Shown one piece after another: positions 41,559-50,018 of a stretch of DNA of 64,000 nt. The notes under the pieces are model-generated. The model ran no database searches, was not told the origin of the DNA, and was given only the letters and a program-made list of their open reading frames with translations. Within the stretch, counting starts at the first letter, position 1. Each line of letters begins with the position of its first letter. Both the position numbers and the translations under genes were made by a program. Origin of the DNA: Chakrabartia godavariana (GTDB taxonomy: Bacteria; Pseudomonadota; Alphaproteobacteria; Sphingomonadales; Sphingomonadaceae); NCBI GenBank assembly GCA_005518185.1, contig RKSN01000002.1, forward strand, positions 434,001-498,000, given 5' to 3'.

Positions 41559-42797
41559 TCACTCATTGACCATCTGAGAGATTTCATCGCCCTTTCCACC
41601 GTCACCAGAGCAGTAGGCAGCCCAGTCATCCATCAGCCGCCGCCGCTTGTCGAAAAGGTCTCCCCGCCGGTACGCACGCTCCACTTTATTTTCGATCGTA
41701 TGTGCTAGAGCCATCTCCGCGACCTCGTGGGGAAACGCCGAGCATTCGGCGGCCCAATCCCGAAAGGCTGACCGGAATCCGTGGACGGTTACCGCCACAT
41801 CCATACGTCGAAGAAGCATCGTCATGGCCATGCCCGAGAGCTTCCCACCCTTCACGGCCGGGAAGAGCCATTCGGAGCCCAGTTTTTGTGTTTCGGTGAG
41901 GATCTCCACGGCGCGCGCGGTGAGAGGCACGCGGTGCTCCTTGCCGGCCTTCATACGCTTGGCAGGAACAGTCCAGATTGCCTTGTCGAGATCGACCTCG
42001 GCCCACGACGCACCGATTACCTCGCCGGATCGTGCGCCGGTCAGGATGGTGAACTCGAGCGCTGATGCAGCCACTGCCGCCCGCTCGCGCAACCGGGCCA
42101 CAAAGGCTGGCACGTCCTCGTAAGGAAGCGCTTTGTGGTGCCCGCGCGTCAGTCGGGCCCTCGCAGGCAAGATTTGCGCGATATGGCCGCGCCAGCGCGC
42201 CGGATTCTCGCCATCCCGATACCCGCGCGCCTTTGCCGCATCCAAGACTGTCTCAATGCGGCCGCGCAACCGGCTGGCAGTCTCGGCCTTCTCCTTCCAG
42301 ATCGGCTCGAGGATCTGCAGCACGTGCGCCGTGGTGATCGAGGCCACTGGTAGGTCTCCGATAAACGGATAGGCATATGTGGTGAGCGTGTTTTTCCACT
42401 GCTGGCGATGCTTATCATTTCGCCAGCTGCCCTCATTGGCTGCCATATAGGCCTCTGCAGCGGCCTTGAAGGTGACGCTGGATGCCTTCGCGGCCTGTTC
42501 CCTTGCCAAGGCGGCCGCTTCCGCCTCCTGACGCTCAACGAGCGGGTCGATGCCTGCCTTGACCTTCAGGCGCAGCGCGGCAGCCAAATCACGTGCATCT
42601 GCGAGCGATATGCCGCCTTGTCCGGCCGGGCCGAGGCCAACGTCGCGTGAAGCACCTCGGAGCATGTAGCGGTACACCCAAGACCGCGCACCGCTCTCCT
42701 TGACGAGCAAGTGCAGCCCCTGTCCGTCCGCGTGACGGCCCGGCTTGGCATTCTTCACGGCCAGCGGGGTCAAGGCATTGAGCAGCTTCTTGGGCAT
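41559..42797 (-). CDS. int: Tyrosine-type site-specific integrase (P4-like, Arm-binding domain)
   Basis: A 412-residue integrase. The N-terminal DUF4102 arm-binding domain (LTPLAVKNAKPGRHADGQGL; SWVYRYMLRG) precedes a core-binding region and a catalytic domain with Arg (LTGARSGEVIG), HGFR (His-x-x-Arg), LAHTI and the tyrosine in VERAYRRGD. P4-type integrases insert into tRNA 3' ends. It lies 182 bp inside the right repeat of the tRNA-Ser tail and points into the island. Confidence 0.95.
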   Translation of the reverse strand: MPKKLLNALTPLAVKNAKPGRHADGQGLHLLVKESGARSWVYRYMLRGASRDVGLGPAGQGGISLADARDLAAALRLKVKAGIDPLVERQEAEAAALAREQAAKASSVTFKAAAEAYMAANEGSWRNDKHRQQWKNTLTTYAYPFIGDLPVASITTAHVLQILEPIWKEKAETASRLRGRIETVLDAAKARGYRDGENPARWRGHIAQILPARARLTRGHHKALPYEDVPAFVARLRERAAVAASALEFTILTGARSGEVIGASWAEVDLDKAIWTVPAKRMKAGKEHRVPLTARAVEILTETQKLGSEWLFPAVKGGKLSGMAMTMLLRRMDVAVTVHGFRSAFRDWAAECSAFPHEVAEMALAHTIENKVERAYRRGDLFDKRRRLMDDWAAYCSGDGGKGDEISQMVNE

Positions 42798-42978
42798 CGG
42801 CCATCCCGTCAGGTGTCGGAGCCATCGTTACCAAAAACGTTCCCCTATGTGAAGGTGGTTTTATGGGAACGACATTGGTCCAATATGAACGTCCGTCTCT
42901 GCTGCAACCTCAATAAATATCTGATATGCGAGCTTCGTGCGAACCAATCGGAAAAACCTCGGTCGCCAGTTTGGCGGA

Positions 42979-42993
42979 CTCCGTCTCCGCCAC
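42979..42993 (+). other. Right attachment site (attR)
   Basis: CTCCGTCTCCGCCAC is an exact direct repeat of the tRNA-Ser 3' end at 14887-14901. The rest of a tRNA is absent here, as expected for the displaced chromosomal end after integration. Confidence 0.75.
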
Positions 42994-43029
42994 TTTCCCG
43001 CAATTCGTGCGCCCGCAAAGCCGAAATGG

Positions 43030-44166
43030 CTAGAATTTGCGATAGGCGATCCGGTCGGCCTGATAGGAGCCGAGCCACAGGTCCCGGCCGACGATGATGG
43101 CCGAGGACACGCCGTTGAAAGCCGGATTGCGCGGCCCTTTCGTCAGCAGCTTGAACGTCCGGCGGCGTGGATCGAGGATGGCCACGCCATAGCCGCGCGG
43201 GCACAGCATACGGTCCGCCACACCATCGATGATCTTGCGGACGCCGCCGCACGCCGGTTCGTCGGAGACCATGCCGGCGGCGAGGAGGCGGCCGCCGTCA
43301 TAGTGGATATTGTCGGGCATGAAGCCCGGTGCCTTCACCACCGCCTTCGGGCCGGTCACGCTGTCCCGCGCGAAAATCGCAACCGCGCGCCAGCCAAAGG
43401 CCACCACATAGAATTCCCGGTCGTCACGCGCGGTCTGCAGGCCATTATTTCCGGGGAGTTCGGTGCCGGGGATGAGCTGGAAAGCGGCGTCGCCGGGGCG
43501 CCGCTGAAAGACGCCGCCGGTCGCCGCCCCGCGCTCAAAATCGGTGATCGTCGTCCCCGGCCGGGTCAGAACGGTCACGAGCACCGTGCCATCCTGATAG
43601 GTGGCCACCGCATTGCCGACATGGCCTTCGGGCATCAGCAGGCAGCCCTTCCAGACGAGCCGGGGTTCGGTCGACGGGCGATCCCAGAGAATGTCAAAGA
43701 CCTCGACGCTTTCCCGCCCGCCGTGATTGACCACGTGAAGCATGGCGCGGCCCCGTCCCGTCGCGCGCAGGCTCAGGCCGCGCGCGTTGAACAGTGCAGG
43801 ATCGGGCGGTGTCGCGCAGTCGGGAAAAGCGACGGGATCGCGGCCAATCTGGTCAGCGCGGGCCTCAAACAGGCGGCGCTGTGTCTTGCGGCGGCTGTCG
43901 ACCAGCTTCAGGCCTGATCCGGGGCTGAAGCCGCTGGCGATGATCCAGCGCGTCCCGGGGATACGCGCCAGATCTTCCGGCCGGTCCGCGCCGCAAATGA
44001 AGTGCAGGCCCGCGGCCGGCGCGCAACTGTCCACCGCCGGCCGACCCGCCGCCTGTCCGGGTGCCTGTGCCGCCAGCGGCGCTGTGTAGAGGGCCCACAG
44101 CACAAGGACCGCAAGGGCCATGAACCGGTTGCGACAGCGGATCAGAAAGGGCAGGAAAAACGGCAT
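43030..44166 (-). CDS. Secreted protein of unknown function, possible beta-propeller
   Basis: A 378-residue protein with an N-terminal signal or anchor (FMALAVLVLWALYTAPLAAQ) and repeated beta-rich segments that may form a propeller as in SMP-30-like or strictosidine-synthase-like proteins (NHGGRESVEVFDILWD; MPEGHVGNAVATYQDGTVLV; DLWLGSYQADRIAY). The resemblance is by pattern only. The start at 44166 has CGGAGC ahead; the longer open frame upstream runs through the divergent gene. It is the first gene outside the island. Confidence 0.6.
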   Translation of the reverse strand: MPFFLPFLIRCRNRFMALAVLVLWALYTAPLAAQAPGQAAGRPAVDSCAPAAGLHFICGADRPEDLARIPGTRWIIASGFSPGSGLKLVDSRRKTQRRLFEARADQIGRDPVAFPDCATPPDPALFNARGLSLRATGRGRAMLHVVNHGGRESVEVFDILWDRPSTEPRLVWKGCLLMPEGHVGNAVATYQDGTVLVTVLTRPGTTITDFERGAATGGVFQRRPGDAAFQLIPGTELPGNNGLQTARDDREFYVVAFGWRAVAIFARDSVTGPKAVVKAPGFMPDNIHYDGGRLLAAGMVSDEPACGGVRKIIDGVADRMLCPRGYGVAILDPRRRTFKLLTKGPRNPAFNGVSSAIIVGRDLWLGSYQADRIAYRKF

Positions 44167-44194
44167 CTGATTGCTCCGGAAAGTGAGGCCCTGA

Positions 44195-44737
44195 ATGTCC
44201 AGCCTAGATCGTCGCACGGCCTTGGGAATAGGCCTTGTCGGCCTTGCCGCACCTGTCGGCGCCATCGCCCCGGCCATGCGCGAGGCACCTTCGCTTGAGC
44301 TTGTGGCCACGCTGCGCATCAATGTGGCCGCGCCGCAGGAGCAGGGCATGATCGACGGCAAGCGGAAGCGCTTCATCCCCATTACCGGCGGGTCAATGGA
44401 CGGCCCGCGCCTCAAGGGCGAAGTCCTGCCCGGCGGCGGTGACTGGCAGGCCATTCATGGCGACGGCCTGACCGAAATCTTCGCGCGCTATGCCCTGCGT
44501 ACCGACGATGGCATCATGATCGGCATCACCAATCCCGGCGTGCGCGTGGCGAGCGCAGAGGTCACGCGCCGGATTGCATCGGGTGAAGAGGTCGATCCAC
44601 GAGACTATTACTTCCGGTCCACACCGGTCTTCGACGTGACGGAGGGCCGCTATGACTGGCTGCGGCGCAAGGTCTTTGTCGGGCGCGGCATCCGCAAGCC
44701 AGACCATGTCCTGCTGGAGGTCTTCGAGGTCGGCTGA
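44195..44737 (+). CDS. DUF3237 protein with twin-arginine-like signal
   Basis: A 180-residue protein. The N-terminus (LDRRTALGIGLVGLAAPVG) looks like a Tat signal, followed by a DUF3237 domain (ITGGSMDGPRLKGEVLPGGGDW split across strands; YYFRSTPVFDV). The DUF3237 family has no established biochemical function; it is common near aromatic-catabolism genes. It converges on the shikimate dehydrogenase gene with 2 bp between. Confidence 0.8.
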   Translation: MSSLDRRTALGIGLVGLAAPVGAIAPAMREAPSLELVATLRINVAAPQEQGMIDGKRKRFIPITGGSMDGPRLKGEVLPGGGDWQAIHGDGLTEIFARYALRTDDGIMIGITNPGVRVASAEVTRRIASGEEVDPRDYYFRSTPVFDVTEGRYDWLRRKVFVGRGIRKPDHVLLEVFEVG

Positions 44738-44739
44738 GC

Positions 44740-45639
44740 TCAGGCGGCCCGCTCCAGGCGGCGCGCGGCAAAGGCGTCGAAGCTCTGGAGCATGCGTGCC
44801 CGGTCCGCCGTCTTGCCGGTGAAGATGTCAAAGGCGTCGGCCGCCTGAAACACGGCCATGCCGCTCCCCGCCAGGGTCGCACAGCCGCGGGCCTTTGCGT
44901 CCATCAGCAGCTGTGTTTCAAGCGGGAAATAGACGATGTCTGCCACCCATTGCGACGGCTGGAGCAGGCTCGTGTCGAACGGCGTGCCCGGATAAGCGGC
45001 CATGCCGACGGGCGTCGCATTCACAATTCCATCGGCAGTCGCGACAAAGGCATTGCCGTCATCGGTCTGTGTGAGGACTGCCGATGGAAACTCGGCGGCA
45101 AGCTGTGCGGTGAGCTTTTCACGGCGCGCGACATCGGCGTCGACCAGAACCAGTTCCCGAGCGCCCAGATCAAGCAGCGCGTGGGAGGTTGCAGCCCCGC
45201 CACCGCCGGCCCCGAACTGAACGACCCGGCCCAGAGCCGCGCCAGGAAGCCCGCGCCGGACGCTTTCGCCAAAGCCGGTCACGTCGGTATTGTGGCCAAT
45301 GCGCTTCCCATCGACGAACTGAACCGTGTTCACGGCCCCCACCTTGCGCGCCGAGGGCGCGAGGTCATCGAGGAGCGGGATCACGTCCTGCTTGAAGGGA
45401 TGGGTGATGTTGACGCCCGAAAAGCCGACCAGCTGCGCGGCATCCAGCAGGCGGGGCAGGTCAGATGGGGACCATTGCCGCGCCGCAAAGTCGAACAGGA
45501 CATAGGTCAGGCGCAGGCCCTGCGCTTCGGCTTCCTGCTCATGCAGCCAGGGTGAGCGCGACGCGAGGATGTTCTGCCCGACGAGGCCGGTCAGCAGCTT
45601 GCCACCCAGCATATCCATCATGGCATTTCCCTGCGGCAT
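44740..45639 (-). CDS. aroE: Shikimate (or quinate) 5-dehydrogenase
   Basis: A 299-residue AroE-family enzyme: LGGKLLTGLVGQNILASRSP, GVNITHPFKQDVIPLLD with the catalytic Lys, NTDVTGF with the catalytic Asp, and QFGAGGGGAATSHALLDLG for nucleotide binding. It interconverts shikimate and 3-dehydroshikimate; quinate use is possible. Start 45639 follows GGAG; an upstream ATG at 45690 lies inside the TonB terminator hairpin. The locus (transporter, dehydroshikimate dehydratase) suggests a catabolic rather than biosynthetic copy. Confidence 0.88.
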   Translation of the reverse strand: MPQGNAMMDMLGGKLLTGLVGQNILASRSPWLHEQEAEAQGLRLTYVLFDFAARQWSPSDLPRLLDAAQLVGFSGVNITHPFKQDVIPLLDDLAPSARKVGAVNTVQFVDGKRIGHNTDVTGFGESVRRGLPGAALGRVVQFGAGGGGAATSHALLDLGARELVLVDADVARREKLTAQLAAEFPSAVLTQTDDGNAFVATADGIVNATPVGMAAYPGTPFDTSLLQPSQWVADIVYFPLETQLLMDAKARGCATLAGSGMAVFQAADAFDIFTGKTADRARMLQSFDAFAARRLERAA

Positions 45640-45677
45640 CGGTGCTCCGGTCGGTTGGTTCGGGTCAGAAGAAATTT

Positions 45678-45719
45678 GAACCCCCGCCATGTCAATTGGG
45701 GATGGACAGGCGGGGGTTC
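45678..45719 (-). terminator. Terminator after the TonB receptor gene
   Basis: GAACCCCCGCC and GGCGGGGGTTC form a perfect 11-bp stem 11 bp beyond the receptor stop, followed by AAATTTCTTCT on the minus strand. It may limit read-through into aroE. Confidence 0.65.
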
Positions 45720-45729
45720 GGGAGAGGCT

Positions 45730-48681
45730 TTAGAAGCCGACCTTGAGGCCCATGTAATAGGCACGGCCAATCAGGTCATAGAGCGCCGGATCGGTCGAGA
45801 TCTGCGAGCTCGCGACGAAGGGAAGGCTCTTGTCGAACAGGTTGTTGACGCCTGCACGGAACTCCATCTTGTCGTTGATCTTCACCGTGCCGAACATGTC
45901 GAACAGGTTGTAGGCCTTGACGCCGACCTGCACGTTGTTCGGCGTCAGGACGTAGCTCGTATCCTTGAGCGCGCCCTGATAGCGCCAGCGCAGGCCGAGG
46001 CCGACGACATCCGACTTGTAGCCAAAGGTCGTGAGCGCCTTCCACTTCGGCGTGGCGCGCGGCGGAACGCCGTTCGGCTGCGCACCGCCATTGCTGATGC
46101 CGGTATAGTCAAGGAAGGACGCACCCGGAAGGAGCTGGACCTTGTAGCTGTTGAGCCAGCCGATGGCCGAGTCGACATAGACCTTGCCCGATTCCGAGGC
46201 GAAGCGTGCCGGCAGGCCCCAGTGGATCTGGGCTTCGATGCCGGAGGTTTCGACCGCGCCCAGGTTCAGGAACGGCGTGGCAACCGTCGTGATCTGGCCG
46301 GTGCCGTCGCGACGGACGAGCTGGCAATATTCATTGCTCGCGCTGTAGGTCGGGTTGCTGCCATCAAGATTGTAGCACTTGTTGAGCACCGAGAGACCCG
46401 GAACCGGCGAAATGACGTTCTTGATCTTGATATTGTAATAATCGACCGAGACCGAGAAATCCCCGAACACGCCGCTGTTCGACGGTGCGTTGAAGACCGC
46501 GCCGATGTTGAACGTGTTGGCGGTTTCCGGCGTCAGCCCCAGATTGCCGGAGACCGTCTGACCGGTCGCCGTGGTCGGGAACTGATAGGTGCTGATGGCA
46601 GCAGACGGCACACCCTGGGCGACGCACAGAGCGGCGACCTGAGCGGCATTGGCACCGGTGCGCGCCGTCGAACGGACGTCGCACGGATCGCCAAGGGCGG
46701 CCGGCGGCGTGCCGATGACGAGCTGCGTGCCCTGCGCCGGCGAGTAAATTTCACCGATGTTGGGCGCACGCACGGCGCGCTGATAGCTGCCGCGCAGGAG
46801 CAGTTCGTTCACCGGACGCCAGCGACCGTCAATCTCATAGCTCTTGACCGAACCCGTTGCCGAATAGTCGGAGATACGGCCGGCAGCCCCGATCGCCAGT
46901 TCCTTGAAGAACGGCTTGTCGGAGATGAGCGGAACGTCGATCTGCGCCGCGATTTCCTTCACAGAAATGCCCGTCTTGGCGAGCGGCAGCGTGTTCACGA
47001 CGCCTTCGATGTTGCCACCGGGGGCAAAGCCGCTGAACGCCGTCAGGTCGGAATCGGGCGAGAAGGAATAGGTGTTCTTGCGATAGTTGGCGAGCAGCGC
47101 GATCTGCGCGGGGCCGGCCCCCATGTCGAACAGTTCACCGTTCACCTGGCCCTGGACCTGCGTCTGGCCGAGATGCTCCACGCTGATCGCGTTCTTCGTG
47201 ATGAAGGAGACGCACGCCGGCGACAGGGCGCGGGCATTGGCATCGCCAAACGGATTGAAGCCGCCGGTGCACAGCGAGGCGCCACCATCAGGGGCGCTCA
47301 GCAGACGCTGCACCTGCGACTTCAGCACGGCGTTATGCATCGTCTGGGTGTGCTTCGACTGATCGTAGGAGGCGAAAACGTCGAAGGACCAGCCGTCGGT
47401 GATGTCGCCCTTGAAGCCCATGAGATACTGCTGGACGACGTAGTTTTCGTCCCAGTTCTTGTCGGGCACGCCGACATAGCGGCCGTTCCAGTTGAAGTTC
47501 GCGGTCGGGTTTGCGCGCGATGCGAGGATCGAACGCAGGTCCGCCGGGATGAACGGATTGGTGACCGGAATGGTCGTCAGCGTCGGGAACTGCGTCAGGC
47601 TGCCACCGCTTTCGGTGTTCACCGTCAGGTCGACATAGAGGAACTGGCCATAAGCGGTCAGATCCGGGGTCAGGTCATAATCGCCCTTGATGAAGGCGGT
47701 CTTGCGATCCAGCGCGTTCAGAACCTGCAGCTGCTGACCCACCGGCATACGAACGTTGCCGCCGATGATGGCATAGCCGTTGGCACCGTTCGCGCCACGA
47801 TAGTTCACAGCGCCCGTCTGAACGAAGAGGCTGCCATCATTGTTGAAGCCGAGGTTCAGCAGGGGATTGCGCGTGCCGGTGATGCCATAGGTCGAAAAGA
47901 CGTTCTGGATGGCAGCCGCAGTCGGGGCGTTGGCCGCGCTCGGAACGAAGGTGCCGGTGCCGATGAACGACGACGGAACCTTGTTGCTGAAGAAGTCGCG
48001 GGCCGTGCCCTGCATCGGCTTCTGATCGGTGTAGCTGAAGGCTGCAACGACGCTGCCACGATCGTCGGCGAACTTGGTGCCGAACGCCATCGAGGCATTG
48101 AACTTCGCCGCATCACCGCGTTCGCTGATATTGTACTGCGTATCGAGGCGGACGCCGTCGAACGAGCGGACCGTCTTGAAGTTGACAACACCCGACATGG
48201 CGTCCGAACCATAAACGGCAGAGGCGCCGCCGGTGATCACGTCGATGCCGCCGATGATCGATTCCGGAATGATGTTGGTGTCGACGTTGCCATTGACGTC
48301 CGAAATCGGAAGGCGCTTGCCGTCGAGCAGGATGAGGTTGCGGTTCGGACCAAGGCCGTGAAGGCTGATCGTCGCGCGACCGCCGGTGCCCTGCCCGCCC
48401 GTTGCGGCGTTGCCCGACGTCGTGAAGCTGGGAACCTGGTTCAGCGCATCGTTGAGGTTGACCGTACCGGCTTCCTTGATGGCGCTGGTGTCAACGGTGA
48501 CGATCGGACTGACTGCCGTGTTGTTCGGGCGACGGATCAGCGAGCCGGTCACGACGATTTCGGCGACTTCGGTCGACTCGTCATCAGCCGGAGCGCTTTG
48601 CGCATAAGCGGGCGTCATCACGACGGACAACAGGATTGGAAGCGCAGACGCGCTGGCCGCAAGGCGGCGTGAGACCTTCAT
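45730..48681 (-). CDS. TonB-dependent receptor for an aromatic or plant-derived substrate (predicted)
   Basis: A 983-residue outer-membrane receptor: signal peptide (cleavage near PAYAQ), TonB-box-like EVAEIVVTGSLIRRP, plug domain (LNDALNQVPSFTTSGN; GPNRNLILLDGKRLPISD; GGASAVYGSDAMSGVVNF) and a long barrel ending in Phe (YYMGLKVGF). The plug is of the type used by sphingomonads for organic substrates rather than siderophores. Two operator-like repeats lie in its upstream region. Substrate inferred from neighbours only. Confidence 0.88.
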   Translation of the reverse strand: MKVSRRLAASASALPILLSVVMTPAYAQSAPADDESTEVAEIVVTGSLIRRPNNTAVSPIVTVDTSAIKEAGTVNLNDALNQVPSFTTSGNAATGGQGTGGRATISLHGLGPNRNLILLDGKRLPISDVNGNVDTNIIPESIIGGIDVITGGASAVYGSDAMSGVVNFKTVRSFDGVRLDTQYNISERGDAAKFNASMAFGTKFADDRGSVVAAFSYTDQKPMQGTARDFFSNKVPSSFIGTGTFVPSAANAPTAAAIQNVFSTYGITGTRNPLLNLGFNNDGSLFVQTGAVNYRGANGANGYAIIGGNVRMPVGQQLQVLNALDRKTAFIKGDYDLTPDLTAYGQFLYVDLTVNTESGGSLTQFPTLTTIPVTNPFIPADLRSILASRANPTANFNWNGRYVGVPDKNWDENYVVQQYLMGFKGDITDGWSFDVFASYDQSKHTQTMHNAVLKSQVQRLLSAPDGGASLCTGGFNPFGDANARALSPACVSFITKNAISVEHLGQTQVQGQVNGELFDMGAGPAQIALLANYRKNTYSFSPDSDLTAFSGFAPGGNIEGVVNTLPLAKTGISVKEIAAQIDVPLISDKPFFKELAIGAAGRISDYSATGSVKSYEIDGRWRPVNELLLRGSYQRAVRAPNIGEIYSPAQGTQLVIGTPPAALGDPCDVRSTARTGANAAQVAALCVAQGVPSAAISTYQFPTTATGQTVSGNLGLTPETANTFNIGAVFNAPSNSGVFGDFSVSVDYYNIKIKNVISPVPGLSVLNKCYNLDGSNPTYSASNEYCQLVRRDGTGQITTVATPFLNLGAVETSGIEAQIHWGLPARFASESGKVYVDSAIGWLNSYKVQLLPGASFLDYTGISNGGAQPNGVPPRATPKWKALTTFGYKSDVVGLGLRWRYQGALKDTSYVLTPNNVQVGVKAYNLFDMFGTVKINDKMEFRAGVNNLFDKSLPFVASSQISTDPALYDLIGRAYYMGLKVGF

Positions 48682-48710
48682 CAGAAATCCTCCCTATTAC
48701 GACTCATTCA

Positions 48711-48750
48711 ACTAACTGGTTCGTGCACCTAGTGTACTAACTAGTTCATG
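48711..48750. promoter_or_regulatory. Paired operator-like repeats upstream of the TonB receptor
   Basis: ACTAACTGGTTCGTGCA (48711-48727) and ACTAACTAGTTCATG (48736-48750) are 25 bp apart in direct orientation. They share the core ACTAACTrGTTC with sites ahead of the esterase operon and the quiC-like gene. The TetR regulator of the locus is the obvious candidate to bind them. Confidence 0.65.
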
Positions 48751-48771
48751 TCAATTGTGACACTGCAGATT

Positions 48772-50007
48772 TCAGGCCTGCTGCTGTGCGGAGACGAGGC
48801 GGCCCGCCAGAAAGGCCGCCGCCGCACAGAGGACGAGCGGGACGCAATAGGCCGCAAAGAGCAGCGTCAGCGACGTTCCGGATGCCATCAGATAGCCCCC
48901 CATCAGCGGACCGATAACGGCACCTCCGCGCCCGATGGCGACTGCCCAGCCGATGCCCGTCGCGCGGCACGCCTCGGGATAGATGGCGGCCGCAAGGGGC
49001 CACATGCCGTTATAGCCGCCCTGAAGCGTCACCCCGATCACGAATGCGACGAGGAGCGTCAGCGGCACCGACATGGAAACGCTGCCGAAGATCATCATCG
49101 CTACGCCCGAAGACAGCAGAAATGCCGGAATGATCCGCCCGAGCGGAAAGCGCGTCGACAGCATGCTCATCGACATGGTGCCGACAAAGGCGCCGAAATT
49201 GTAGAGCGCGCCCGCATAGATGCCGTTGGTTTCCGAAAGGCCCGCCTCGATCGACAATTTTGGGATCCAGCTGACGATGAAATACAGGACCATGAGGCCG
49301 GTGAACACCGCAACCCACAGCAGCAGCGTACGGGCGCGCAGGTCCGCCGCCATGAGCGCGCCGAAGGCGGGACCAGCGGGCTGGTCGTCGGCGGTCACGC
49401 GCCGGTCCGGCAGGATCATCCAGGTCAGCGGAAGCATGATGACCGTCGCAGCCCCGGCGACGAGCAGAAGCTTCTGCCAGCCCCAGATGGGCAGCATGTG
49501 CGCTGCGATCAGGCCCGTGAAGACAGCCGCCAGCGGATAGCCGGCCTGCACGATGCCGACCGCCATGTCGCGCCGGCCCTGTGGCGCGGCTTCGGCCGCC
49601 AGCGCCGCCATCGCGGCCAGCACGGTCCCGATGCCGCAGCCGACGAGGATGCGCGCCGCAACAAGCTGCCACAGGCTGGCGACGAACCCGCTCGCCATCA
49701 TGCCGACGGACATCAGGGCAAGTGCGGCAAGGATGATCTTGCGGCGGCCAAGCCGGTCAGCCAGCGGCGCGATGAAGATGCCACCAATGGCCATGCCCGC
49801 GAGCCCTGCGCTGAAGACCACCCCCATGGCGTCCGGGGCCACGCCCCAATCCCGCCCCAGTGCAGGCGCGATGTAGGACATGATGACCACGTCCATGCCA
49901 TCGACCATGTTGATCGCAAAGCACAGGGCGACGACCAGAAGTCCGGCCTTTGACCAGGCGGCGGGCGCGGACGACGGATCAGCCGCAGAAATCATCGGGG
50001 AAGCCAT
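48772..50007 (-). CDS. MFS transporter, aromatic acid:H+ symporter type
   Basis: A 411-residue twelve-helix transporter with AAHS-family motifs: DGMDVVIMSYIAPAL in helix 1, GMAIGGIFIAPLADRLGRRK in the helix 2-3 loop and ATGIGWAVAIGRGGAVIGP near the C-terminus. AAHS members import benzoates, protocatechuate, quinate or shikimate. It follows the carboxylesterase gene by 11 bp and is probably the last gene of the esterase operon. Confidence 0.88.
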   Translation of the reverse strand: MASPMISAADPSSAPAAWSKAGLLVVALCFAINMVDGMDVVIMSYIAPALGRDWGVAPDAMGVVFSAGLAGMAIGGIFIAPLADRLGRRKIILAALALMSVGMMASGFVASLWQLVAARILVGCGIGTVLAAMAALAAEAAPQGRRDMAVGIVQAGYPLAAVFTGLIAAHMLPIWGWQKLLLVAGAATVIMLPLTWMILPDRRVTADDQPAGPAFGALMAADLRARTLLLWVAVFTGLMVLYFIVSWIPKLSIEAGLSETNGIYAGALYNFGAFVGTMSMSMLSTRFPLGRIIPAFLLSSGVAMMIFGSVSMSVPLTLLVAFVIGVTLQGGYNGMWPLAAAIYPEACRATGIGWAVAIGRGGAVIGPLMGGYLMASGTSLTLLFAAYCVPLVLCAAAAFLAGRLVSAQQQA

Positions 50008-50018
50008 CGAATATCCTC

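Larger units (their letters stand above)
14887..42993. mobile_element. Predicted 28-kb genomic island integrated at tRNA-Ser(GCU)
   Basis: Bounded by 15-bp direct repeats derived from the tRNA-Ser 3' end. A tyrosine integrase gene lies 182 bp inside the right end. Cargo includes iron uptake, nitrate assimilation, phage/plasmid-type DNA-binding proteins and a type I restriction-modification operon. Parts of the interior (32.9-34.5 kb) look more AT-rich than the flanks. No conjugation genes are visible, so it would be mobilised by integrase alone or with outside help. An alternative is that only the integrase-proximal part was acquired in the last event. Confidence 0.7.

Noticed and set aside
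41197-41708. Overlapping plus-strand frames before the integrase
   Set aside because: No supported ribosome-binding site or domain; two frames overlap each other, so remnants are more likely.
45655-48672. A 1005-codon plus-strand frame
   Set aside because: Mirror frame of the second TonB receptor, which has signal peptide, plug and barrel on the minus strand.
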